Part shown: positions 1 to 8,288 of the stretch, piece after piece
How the letters are laid out: every line of letters begins with the position of its first letter
Numbering within the stretch: position 1 is the stretch's first letter
Assembly: GCA_014904845.1 (NCBI GenBank)
Contig: MU119863.1
Span: 2,217 to 15,346, forward strand
From: Acephala macrosclerotiorum
Lineage: Eukaryota > Ascomycota > Leotiomycetes > Helotiales > Mollisiaceae
Reading direction: 5' to 3'
Length of the DNA stretch: 13,130 bases
Made by a program: the position numbers and the translations under genes
Notes under the pieces: generated by a model
What the model was told of the DNA's origin: nothing
Seen by the model: only the letters and a program-made list of their open reading frames with translations
The model's database searches: none

Positions 1-31
1 AAAAATCAAATCACTTTAATAATAATTTTAC

Positions 32-34
<3 letters not shown>

Positions 35-76
<42 letters not shown>

Positions 77-107
77 AAAAAAAAAAAAAAAAAAAAACGT
101 TTTTTTT
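35..107. repeat. Interrupted poly(A) tract ending in an A8-CG-T8 palindrome
   Basis: Forty A residues (35-74), one T at 75 and twenty-two more A residues (76-97) are followed by CG and eight T. The last part, 90-107, is a perfect 18-bp palindrome, A8-CG-T8. A long poly(A) could be the 3' tail of a LINE-like or SINE-like retroelement inserted in + orientation, whose body would lie to the left and mostly outside the window, or simply a slipped homopolymer. Its exact length is liable to sequencing error. No target-site duplication was found. Confidence 0.85.
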
Positions 108-396
108 AAAAATAAAACTTAAATTCGATATTAAAAACACAAAAAGCAAATTAATAAAAAATCGTAATATAATATAATAATTAAAACAATTACAATTATT
201 TGATAAATAAATTAAATACTTTTAAATAATATAAACGCAATATACAAATTTCGATTTTATTACAATAATTTTAAAATTTTTCAATTTAAAAAAAACGCGA
301 AAAAAAACCGATAAAAAAAAGAAAAAAAAAGTAAAAAAAAGCAATAAATATATAGAAAATACTAAGAAATTCATATATTAAAATATTAAATTAAAA

Positions 397-419
397 CGAT
401 TTTAAAATAAGTAAAATCG
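397..419. repeat. Inverted repeat, 8-bp arms
   Basis: The arm CGATTTTA (397-404) is matched by its reverse complement TAAAATCG (412-419) across a 7-base loop. Both arms end in CpG. It lies 24 bases left of the stronger palindrome at 443-477 and may belong to the same decayed structure. Short hairpins are common by chance in DNA this AT-rich, so the CpG pairing is the only reason to list it. Confidence 0.5.
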
Positions 420-442
420 AATTAAAATTATTTTAAAACTTT

Positions 443-477
443 AAAATCAAATCGTAATACGATTACGAATTGATTTT
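443..477. repeat. Near-perfect 16-bp-arm palindrome with 3-base loop
   Basis: Arms 443-458 and 462-477 are reverse complements at 15 of 16 positions (only 451/469 fails), separated by ACG. The arms pair one isolated C-G (448/472) and a CpG with a CpG (453-454/466-467), which makes chance much less likely than for A/T hairpins. The left arm also shares an 11-bp inverted match with 482-492 (TCAAATCGTAA at 447-457 against TTACGATTTGA), so the same word occurs three times in 50 bases. It could be the remnant of terminal inverted repeats of a small DNA transposon (MITE-like), or a cruciform-forming site. No flanking target duplication was recognised. Confidence 0.75.
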
Positions 478-481
478 TACG

Positions 482-492
482 TTACGATTTGA
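482..492 (-). repeat. Third copy of the palindrome word
   Basis: TTACGATTTGA is the exact reverse complement of 447-457, the outer part of the left arm of the palindrome at 443-477. It gives two alternative pairings for the left arm (short hairpin with 462-477 or longer loop with 482-492). Confidence 0.65.
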
Positions 493-731
493 ATCTCTCG
501 ATTTTTATTAATCGTAGTAAAAATTTGTCTTATAAAAAAATGTATTTTAATTAAATATACAATTTATCGTTTTCGTATTTAAATTATTTTTTAAATTAAT
601 AATTTTAAATATATTTCTATAGAATTGCAATATTAAAATTCTTATAAAATTAATAAAATTATATTGCGATCAATTATAAACGCAATATTAATACTAAAAT
701 AATTAAATTGAAAAAAGTTTTCGTATTTAAA

Positions 732-752
732 CGAGTAATTTTTAATTACTCG
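732..752. repeat. Perfect hairpin, 9-bp stem, TTT loop
   Basis: CGAGTAATT (732-740), loop TTT, AATTACTCG (744-752). Each arm carries three G/C bases in a region with few, so it is more than a run of A facing T. It is not followed by a T run and no gene lies upstream, so it is not called a terminator. Confidence 0.7.
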
Positions 753-1178
753 AAATTTTAAAGCGATAAAAATATTATTATATAAATATTAAAAATTAAA
801 AAAAAAAATTCATTTATTAATTAATTTATTTATAAATCGATAAACGTATTTTTTTTTATAATTTAATTTATAAACTTTTTAAAATATTTATATATTATTA
901 AAAAAAAAAATTACGTATTAATTATTTATTAATAATATTAATAATTTATTAATAATATATATTATATAATAATTGTATATTTAAATTTTTAATATTTAAT
1001 TAATAATCGATTAATAAATAAATTTCAATTTATAAAAATATTAAAATTCTCGATTATAAACGTTTACGTTCAATATTTATATAATTATATTTAATTAATT
1101 AAATCGTTTAATTTTTAAATATTTCAATTTAAATTTTTAATATCGAATAATATAATTACTCGTATATTAAACTAATAT

Positions 1179-1194
1179 ATTTACGCGCGTAAAT
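1179..1194. repeat. Perfect 16-bp palindrome with ACGCGCGT core
   Basis: Positions 1179-1194 read the same on both strands, around three consecutive CpG steps. It is the densest CpG run I noticed in the window. A second palindrome follows eight bases later (1202-1215). The core matches MluI-type/MCB-like CGCG words, but no gene is nearby to regulate. Confidence 0.75.
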
Positions 1195-1201
1195 TTTATT
1201 T

Positions 1202-1215
1202 AAATCGATCGATTT
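1202..1215. repeat. Perfect 14-bp palindrome
   Basis: AAATCGATCGATTT, self-complementary, with two CpG. It is directly followed by another ATC-containing inverted match (GATCG at 1207-1211 with CGATC at 1218-1222). Together with 1179-1194 this forms a 44-base cluster of CpG-bearing palindromes. Confidence 0.7.
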
Positions 1216-1816
1216 TACGATCAAATTTTAAATAACGTTAATATTTTTAATTTTTATTTATTATTTCGATATTTTTAATAATTGATCGAATAAAATACAA
1301 TTATTAGTTTTTTAATAAAAAATATTAAAACTTTTATAATTTTTAATTTTATAATTTAATATTTTAATATATGTTTAATAAATTTATTTAAAACTTTTAT
1401 AATATATTAAATAAAAAATATATAATAATATATTAAATATTTTATATAAACGTTTTTTTAATATTATAAATTTTATAAAAAAATTTTATAATAATTAATA
1501 TTATAATATTATTATTTATTTAATTTAAAAATTAATATTAATTTTTTTATATATATATAATATTAATATTTTTTACAATAAATAATTTTATTTAAATTTA
1601 ATTTAAATATTTAAATATAGTAATTTAATTGATTTATTAAAGAATTTTATAATTTTATAATTTCGAATTAATATATAATCGATTTAATAAAAAATATTAA
1701 AATTTTAATAAATATACAATTATAATTATAAATTTCAAATAATTTTATTAATTTATTATTACGCAAATTAATAGAATATAATTATATTTAATTAAAATAA
1801 TAATTATTAAATTTCT

Positions 1817-2297
1817 AAATACATTTTTATTTTAAGTATTTAAATATTAAAATATTAAAAAAAAATTTTAATAAATAATTTTTTATAATTAATTAAATCG
1901 ATCGTAATAATTAAATATAAAACGAAAATTTTAAAAAGTATTTTTTTAATATAAAATTTTATAATAAATGTATTTTTATTTTAAATATTAAAATATTTAT
2001 TTAAATATTAAATATTTTTATAATTATATATTAAATAAAATAATTTAATATAAAATTTTATAATAAATACGTTTTATTTAAAATATTAAAATATTTAAAT
2101 ATTAAAATAATTACGTAATTTTCAAAGAAGATTTTAAAAAGTTTTCTTTTAAAATTATATATTAAAAAAATTAATTTAAATTAATTAAATCGATTGTAAT
2201 AATTCGATATAAAAAATAAAATTTTTAAAATTTTTTTTTTTAATAATATAAAATTTTATAAAAAATACGTTTTTATTTTAAATATTAAAAAATTTAT
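1817..2297 (+). repeat. Degenerate direct repeat family, four partial copies
   Basis: The two longest copies are 1889-2000 and 2181-2297. They agree at 23 of 24 bases at their left ends (start TTAATTAAATCG) and at about 48 of 53 bases at their right ends (from 1948 and from 2245), with small indels between. The right-end module recurs at 2047-2096, and its tail recurs at 1817-1855. Module starts at 1948, 2047 and 2245 are 99 and 198 bases apart, suggesting a period near 99 bp with one copy eroded beyond recognition. At one tetranucleotide the copies read TACA (1817 copy), TGTA (1889 copy), TACG (2047 copy) and TACG (2181 copy), all derivable from TGCG by C-to-T or G-to-A changes. This is the clearest internal evidence that mutated repeats make up the window. 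Confidence 0.75.
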
Positions 2298-2460
2298 CAA
2301 TTTATCGATTTTATTACTTAATAAAATTTTAAATTATTATATTTTAATAATTATACTAATTTTAAATACTTATAAAATACTCAAATTAAAAATATTTAAT
2401 TTGAAATTTAAAATAAAAATAAATTACTAAAATCGAAAAATTTTTAATTTTTTTTAAAAA

Positions 2461-2580
2461 CGTTTTTACGAAGTTTACGAAATAAAATATACGTCGAATA
2501 AAAAAAAACAAAAACTCGTTTACTATTGGCTCGTTTAATGAGTCGTCGAACGAATTTTTTTTTTTCGAAACGAAAAAAAT
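2461..2580. other. Small GC-rich island at a composition boundary
   Basis: CpG is dense from 2461 on, and 2515-2553 holds 17 G/C in 39 bases (44%), against under 10% around it. It has the only GG I noticed (2528-2529). An 8-base direct repeat, CTCGTTTA, occurs at 2515-2522 and 2530-2537 (15-base period); TCGTT (2531-2535) is inverted as AACGA (2549-2553). An A run lies to the left, a T run and hairpin to the right (2559-2579), after which the + strand becomes T-rich. It could be a transposon end, an insertion younger than its surroundings, or a functional site protected from mutation. It does not fit a tRNA: box A and box B words are not properly formed or spaced. Confidence 0.7.
2559..2579. 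repeat. Perfect hairpin TTTTTTTCG-AAA-CGAAAAAAA
   Basis: A 9-bp stem (2559-2567 with 2571-2579) around a 3-base loop, at the right edge of the GC island. The T run alone resembles a pol III terminator, but no pol III gene is visible upstream. Confidence 0.7.
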
Positions 2581-2851
2581 ATTTTATTTATTAAAATATA
2601 ATATTAAATATTTTAATTTCATTAAAATTATATTAAAAATTAATATTTTTAATTTATTAAATAATATATATTTTATAATAAATATAATTAAATTTAATTT
2701 AAAATTAATAAAATTAATTTTTATTAATTATTAAAAAAAAAATTTAAATTATCGAAATAAATATTATATAATATATATATATAATTCGAAATCGTATATA
2801 ATTAATATTATTTTCGAAATAAAATTTTTTATTATAATAAACATTATAATA

Positions 2852-2869
2852 TAATAATAATAATAATAA
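2852..2869 (+). repeat. (TAA)6 microsatellite
   Basis: Six perfect TAA units. Trinucleotide slippage in AT-rich DNA; no function is implied. Confidence 0.9.
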
Positions 2870-2882
2870 AAATATTTTTTTT

Positions 2883-2968
2883 TATATTATAATAATAATT
2901 TTAAATAAATAAAAATTAAAATTACGCATTTATTATTATATTATAATAATTTTAAATATAAAAAAAAT
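2883..2968 (+). repeat. Direct repeat pair of about 33 bp
   Basis: A TATATTATAATAAT-type word followed by TTTAAAT and an A run occurs at 2883-2916 and again at 2937-2968. The copies differ chiefly by one extra AAT unit in the first and by small changes in the A-rich tail. As both are pure A/T, chance plus slippage cannot be excluded. Confidence 0.45.
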
Positions 2969-3701
2969 TTATAACGTTTTTATTATAATTTATTATCGAT
3001 TTTTTTTAAAAAAAAAAAAAAAACTTCGAATATATTAATAATATAAATAAAAAAATAATTTAATAATTTAAAAATTATATTAAATAAATATTAAATAAAT
3101 TAATTCATTATAATAAAATTATATATTTTTTTTTTCGTTTTTATTATTTTTTATATTTTTTTTTAAATTCAAATTCGTATTAATCGTTTAATCGTAAAAA
3201 ATATTTAACGAGTTATTTATATTTAATTTTCGATTTATTTTTAATTTTTAATTATATATTATTATTTTTTCGTAATTAATTAAATAAAATATTATATAAA
3301 ATTTTTAATAATTTTAAATCTCGTTATAATTCGTTTTTTATTTAATTGTCGTTTTCAAATAAATTATTATTATATTCGAAAATAATATTATATTATTTAT
3401 TAATAATATATATTAAACTTTTTTTAAAATTAATAAAAAATTTGAATTTCGTATTTTTACGTTTAAATCGACGTATTTTTTTAAAATCGATTTTTTTTTT
3501 CGATTTATAAATAAATTAAATTAAATATATATTATCAAAATATAATTTTAAACGTTATATAATTTATTTTTATTAATCGTTATAAATTTAATATAATATA
3601 AAAATAATTCGATTTAATATATAAACGTTTTATTTTTTTTATAGTATTTTAAAATAAATAATATTAATATTTATTAAAATTATAAATATTTATATAATTT
3701 G

Positions 3702-3706
<5 letters not shown>

Positions 3707-3732
<26 letters not shown>
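3707..3732 (+). repeat. Poly(A) run, 26 bases
   Basis: Twenty-six uninterrupted A residues inside a block that is otherwise T-rich on this strand, which makes the run stand out more. A retroelement tail or slippage are both possible; no target duplication was found. Confidence 0.85.
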
Positions 3733-5617
3733 TATTTTTAATTTTTAACGTATTAATAATTATTTATAAATTTTTAATAAAATTATTTACGAGTAAAATA
3801 ACGTAATAATTTATTCGATATAATTCGTAAAATTATATATTTTTATTTTCTTTTATAAAGTTTTCGAATTATTTACGAATTTATTTTTTTTATTTATAGT
3901 ATCGATTTTAATAATAAGATTTTTTAATATTTTAATTGTTTTTTTCGTATTAAATATTAAAATATTTATTATTATTAATAATAATTTATATATTATAATA
4001 AGTTTATTTAATATCGTAATTTTTTTTCGTTAAATTAATTTAATTAATCGATTACATTTTTTTAAAAAAAAATTTCGAGTTTTTTTATTTATTATTTTAA
4101 TATCGTTTTATTTTTTCGTGTATTAAAAAACGAGTTTATTATTTGTATTATTATATTATTTCGTTTAATTTTTCGTTTAATTCGATTGAATTTAATTTTT
4201 ACGACGAGTAATTTATTAAAATATTTTTTAACGTATTTTTTTTAATTAAATTTATAATTCGTATTATATAATTTTTTAAATTTTTTATAAACGCGTTTTA
4301 AATATATCAATAATAAAAATCAAATAATAATTGTTTTTTTTTATTATTTATATTATTAATTCGAATTAAAACGATTTTTTTTATATAATAAAAAATATTT
4401 AAATATAAGAAATTGAAATTATATTATATTAATATTATAACGTTATTAATTTTAATCGAATATAATATTAATAATTTTATTACGAAATTAAAATAATAAA
4501 TTTTTAATTATAATATTATCAAATAATAATAAACGAAAATTTATAATTATTATTATATAATTTTTTAAAAACGTTCGTAAAAACGTTTTTTTAAAATATT
4601 ACGATTTTTTTTTTTCGTATTTTTTAACGATTTTTTTTATATTTTTTAAAAATTAAATTAAATATTATTCGTTATATTAATTTTTAAAGTTTTTAAAATT
4701 TTAAAATTTTATTAAATATTTCGCGTTATTATATTCGTTATATTTAATAAATTTTTTATTTATAATATAATTTAATTTTTAATTTTATTAATTTTTATCG
4801 ATTTTTTAAAAATGATTTAATTTTTTTAAATTTTAATTCGAAATATATTATTAATATAATTAAATATATTTTTTAATTTAATAAAAAATTTAATTCGTAT
4901 ACGAGTTTTTTTATTTTAATAGTTTTTTATTCGATTTTTTTAATAAATAATATTTTATTTTTAATATTTATTATTATTAATTTGTATTTCAAATTATAAT
5001 ATTATTTTATTATATTATTTATAAAGTTTATTACGATTTTAACGTTTTATTAATATAATTTTTTAATAATTTTTAAAAGTTTTTTAATATTTATTTTTTT
5101 AACGAATAAATTAAAATTTATAATTAATTTAAAATCGTTTATATATTTATTAAATAAAATATTAATTAAAATTATTTATATATTATTTAATATTATTTAA
5201 AACGAAATAACGTTTTATAATTATAAATTATTTAAATATATAAAAATTTGAAATTATAATTCAATTTTTATAATTTAATTTTTTTTTAATAAATTATTAA
5301 TTTATAAATATTATATTATTAATATAAATAATTTCGTATTAAATCGAATAAAAAACTTTTTTTAAAATTCGAAAATAATTTTTTTATTTTTATTTAATAT
5401 AATACTTCGAAATATTTTTTAATTCATTAATAATTATATTAAAATATAAATAAATATTTATTTTTTTATATTATAAATAGTATAATAAAATTATATACTC
5501 TTTTTTCAAAAATTTTTGTAAATAGTTAATTTCGAGAGTAATATTAATCACGTGTTTTTTAATACATAAAAAATTTTCACTTATTATAAACTAATTAATA
5601 ATTCTTTTTATTTTTAT

Positions 5618-5657
5618 TTTAATTGATTAATTAATTGATTTACGAATTACGAATTAC
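5618..5657 (+). repeat. Short tandem words
   Basis: AATTGATT occurs twice (5621-5628 and 5633-5640), followed by ACGAATT twice (5642-5648 and 5650-5656). They look like local duplications, in a block with better retained G/C. Confidence 0.6.
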
Positions 5658-6008
5658 TTCGAATAAATTTAGTTTATTGATTAAAACGAATTAATTTATG
5701 ATTAAATTTTTTTATTTTGTATTTTATTGTTTTTTTATATTAGTAAAACGATATCGAGAAATGAATTATTTTAATAGATTTCACTAAAAATTATTTATAT
5801 GCGATTTATATATTTTATTTTTTATTATTATTAAAAAAAAATTTAAATTATTAAAAATCGAAAATTAAAAATCAATTAACGAGAATTTTTTGTTTTAATT
5901 ATATTATTTGAAATTAAATAATTTGATTATAAAATTACGAAATTATAAAGAAATATTGATTTATGAAAATTACGTATTGAATTACTTAAAATAATTAGTA
6001 TTAAAACG

Positions 6009-6115
6009 AATATAAAAAAGAAAAAAAGAAATTCGTAGTAATTATTTATAGTAATTAATTTTATTTTTAATAGAAATTAAAATATAAAAAAGAAAGTTTT
6101 AATATAAAAAAGAAA
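6009..6115 (+). repeat. Three copies of a 15-base A-rich word
   Basis: AATATAAAAAAGAAA occurs at 6009-6023, 6081-6095 and 6101-6115, all on the same strand; the last two are adjacent with a 20-base period separated by GTTTT. The G inside the word is kept in all three, so they are recent relative to the mutation or arose after it. Confidence 0.75.
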
Positions 6116-7959
6116 AGAAATTATAGCGTTAAAAAATGAAATTGTTTTATTGTTTTATATTTTAATTTTAATTTTTTTGAGAATTGTAATTCGCGAATTG
6201 TTTGTAATTACTTTCAAATTAAAATAGTAAAATTAAAATAAATCTCGAATTTCAAAAAATAATACGAAAAAAATTGAAATAAAAAATTTTAATTAAAAAA
6301 AATCGATTAAAAAAGTATTTATTTAAAAAATATATTTTATTAAAATGAATAAACGAATAAAATTACAAATAAAAATTGAAATAAATATTTTTTTACGAGA
6401 AAACAATATAAATAGAAATTAATTCTTAAAACGAATTTTATTTAAAAATAATAATTTGAAAATTCGTATTTTTAAATTATTAAATTAATTTTTAATTTAA
6501 AAACTAGAATTAATAAATTATTCGCGTTAAAGTTTATTTTTTTTAATAGAAAATACTTTTATTTTAATTATATTATCGATTTCTTCTAAAAAAATTTTTA
6601 CGAACAATAAAAACAATTTTTTAAAAATGTAAAATTTCGAGAAATACGTATTTGTATTAGAACTATAAATACTTTTTTTTAGAGTCTTTAAAGTACTTTA
6701 ATTCAAAAAAAACAATATTACGATTTTTTTAAAATAATACAATAATATGTATAAAAACTATAAAATTATTTTAAAAATCAAAAAAATACGATTTTTACAA
6801 TATATTAATTCGATTTACAAAAAGCAAATTCGATTTATATTAGAGTACAATACTAAAAATTATTTAAAAAAAGAATTTTATAATATTTTAAAAAAAAATT
6901 TTCGCGAATACAATTAAAAATATTATTAAGTAAATATAAAGTTTTTATATAAAATTATTAATTAATTTACAAAAAATCTTTTGATAATAAAAACGTATAT
7001 AAATTTGTTTAATTAAATATTTAAAAAATTGATTAAATAAAATAAATTAAATAAATAATATTAAAAACGCGAATTTATAAAAAAAATTTTAATATATATT
7101 AAAAAACGAATTTTCAAAAAAATCGATTATAAGTCGATAAAAATATTTATTTATAATTATAATAAAATATATAAAAAAACGATTATCGCATATAAATATA
7201 AAAAAAAAAATAGTAATATAATAAAATTAATAATTTAAAATATTCGAAAATTTAATAAAAATATTTGAATATTATAATATAAAAAATAATTTTAAATATA
7301 ATTAATAATTTATTATTTTTTGTTTTATTCGAATTATTTATAAAAAAAATTCAATGAAAAATATATATAATTATTAAAAAAATTTATATTGAATTTCAAT
7401 TTTCGATTTTACGTATTATTTAAATCTAAAGAATTCGATAAATATTAATATTAAAATTTTTAATTCAAATAAATAATTTTACTAAAAAACTAAAAAAAAC
7501 TTTTTTTTTTTTTCGTATTATTCAACGATTTGAAAATCGCTTTAAACGCTAATACTATAAAAATATTTCAAAAATTGAATAATATTATAATCTTTATAAA
7601 TTAAAATTAAAATTAGTTTATTTTTTCACGAGAATATAAACGAGAAAAATTTTTTAATCGTAAACGAAAAAAATATAATAATATGAAAAAAAACGAATAT
7701 AGAATTTTATATAGTTTAATATCGATTAAATCTTTATAAAATATACTATTAATCGTTTAAAAAAATGTAATAAAAATTAACGCTATATACAATAATTAAT
7801 AAAATAAATAATATTATTTCGAGTATTTCAAATAAACAAAAAACAAAGAAATCGATTTTTTCGTTAATTATTTTTTCGTAAATTATTATTTATTTATAAA
7901 TGAATTAATTAATTATAAATATTATTATTGAGAAAACGATTAATAATATTATAATTTCT

Positions 7960-8005
7960 AAAATCGTAATCGATTTTCGCGATTATTTATATTTAAAAAT
8001 AATCG
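7960..8005. repeat. Two adjacent CpG-bearing hairpins
   Basis: AAAATCG (7960-7966) pairs with CGATTTT (7971-7977) across TAAT. Immediately after, CGATTATTT (7980-7988) pairs with AAATAATCG (7997-8005) across eight bases. The arms carry CpG facing CpG. No gene is beside them. Confidence 0.6.
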
Positions 8006-8256
8006 ATATTAATATAATTAAATTATAAAACAAATAATTAAAAAAAATTTTGATTACGATTTCAATAAACGTTTTAAAAATATATAAAAAATTTAAAAAT
8101 TTATTCAATTTACTATTTAAAAAAAAAGTAAAATTAATATTAATAAAAATTTTTAAAAAAATTGAATTTATCGTCGTATATTTTCAATAATAATAATATT
8201 AACGTTTAAAGTTTTAATAAAGCGATTATTAATAAATTCTACGAAAAATTGTCAAT

Positions 8257-8288
8257 AAATATAATAATAATAAATATAATAATAATAA
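8257..8288 (+). repeat. Tandem AAATATAATAATAAT duplication
   Basis: A 15-base unit at 8257-8271 is followed head-to-tail by a second copy from 8272, extended by AA. This is a compound (AAT)n microsatellite. Confidence 0.85.

Larger units (their letters stand above)
111..2460. other. Gene-free AT block, mixed A and T, rich in CpG-bearing inverted repeats
   Basis: No reading frame of useful length and no RNA gene was seen. A-rich at first (to about 480), then A and T are roughly balanced. C and G occur mainly as CpG. The block contains the inverted repeats at 397-419, 443-492, 732-752 and 1179-1215 and the repeat family at 1817-2297, listed separately. About 1380-1610 is especially poor in G and C; the lines covering 1501-1620 show no CpG at all. 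Block limits are approximate and drawn by eye from composition. Confidence 0.7.
2581..5480. other. Gene-free T-rich block
   Basis: The + strand is clearly richer in T than A through much of this block (for example 4081-4140: 36 T, 16 A), with G/C almost only in CpG, often as TTTTCGTTTT-like words. No ORF, RNA gene or clear large repeat was recognised. If coding strands of the lost elements were A-rich, as is common for retroelements, the source elements would lie on the - strand here and on the + strand right of about 6240; this is inference. It contains the microsatellite at 2852-2869, a short direct repeat at 2883-2968 and poly(A) at 3707-3732. Confidence 0.7.
5481..6660. other. Less eroded block retaining G on the + strand
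   Basis: G/C is higher than elsewhere (12 of 60 in 5521-5580 and again in 5641-5700). Non-CpG G survives on the + strand while non-CpG C does not: 9 against 1 in 5882-6000. This is also where the T-rich strand gives way to the A-rich one. It may be a younger or single-copy remnant. Tandem words occur at 5618-5657 (AATTGATT and ACGAATT units) and 6009-6115. No gene was recognised; the best ATG-started frame, 5698-5787, has only 29 codons. A CACGTG palindrome lies at 5549-5554. Confidence 0.65.

Noticed and set aside
2515..2570. Possible tRNA or other pol III gene ending in a T run
   Set aside because: TTGGC and GTCGAAC look faintly like A and B box parts, but the A box lacks its conserved A, the two are under 20 bases apart, and no cloverleaf stems form.
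3455..3465. Match to the yeast ARS consensus (TTTTACGTTTA)
   Set aside because: Similar words recur (for example near 10387) and are expected by chance in DNA this rich in A and T, so no origin is claimed.
5698..5787. ATG-started 29-codon frame
   Set aside because: It contains a few Arg, Glu and Val codons, but it is short, has no neighbouring gene or recognisable motif, and such frames are expected in the less eroded block.
8044..8250. Faint resemblance of a + strand translation to Gypsy reverse transcriptase/RNase H
   Set aside because: A frame beginning near 8049 gives a Phe-Asp-Tyr-Asp run and later a short open stretch, but several stops interrupt it and no catalytic motif can be placed.
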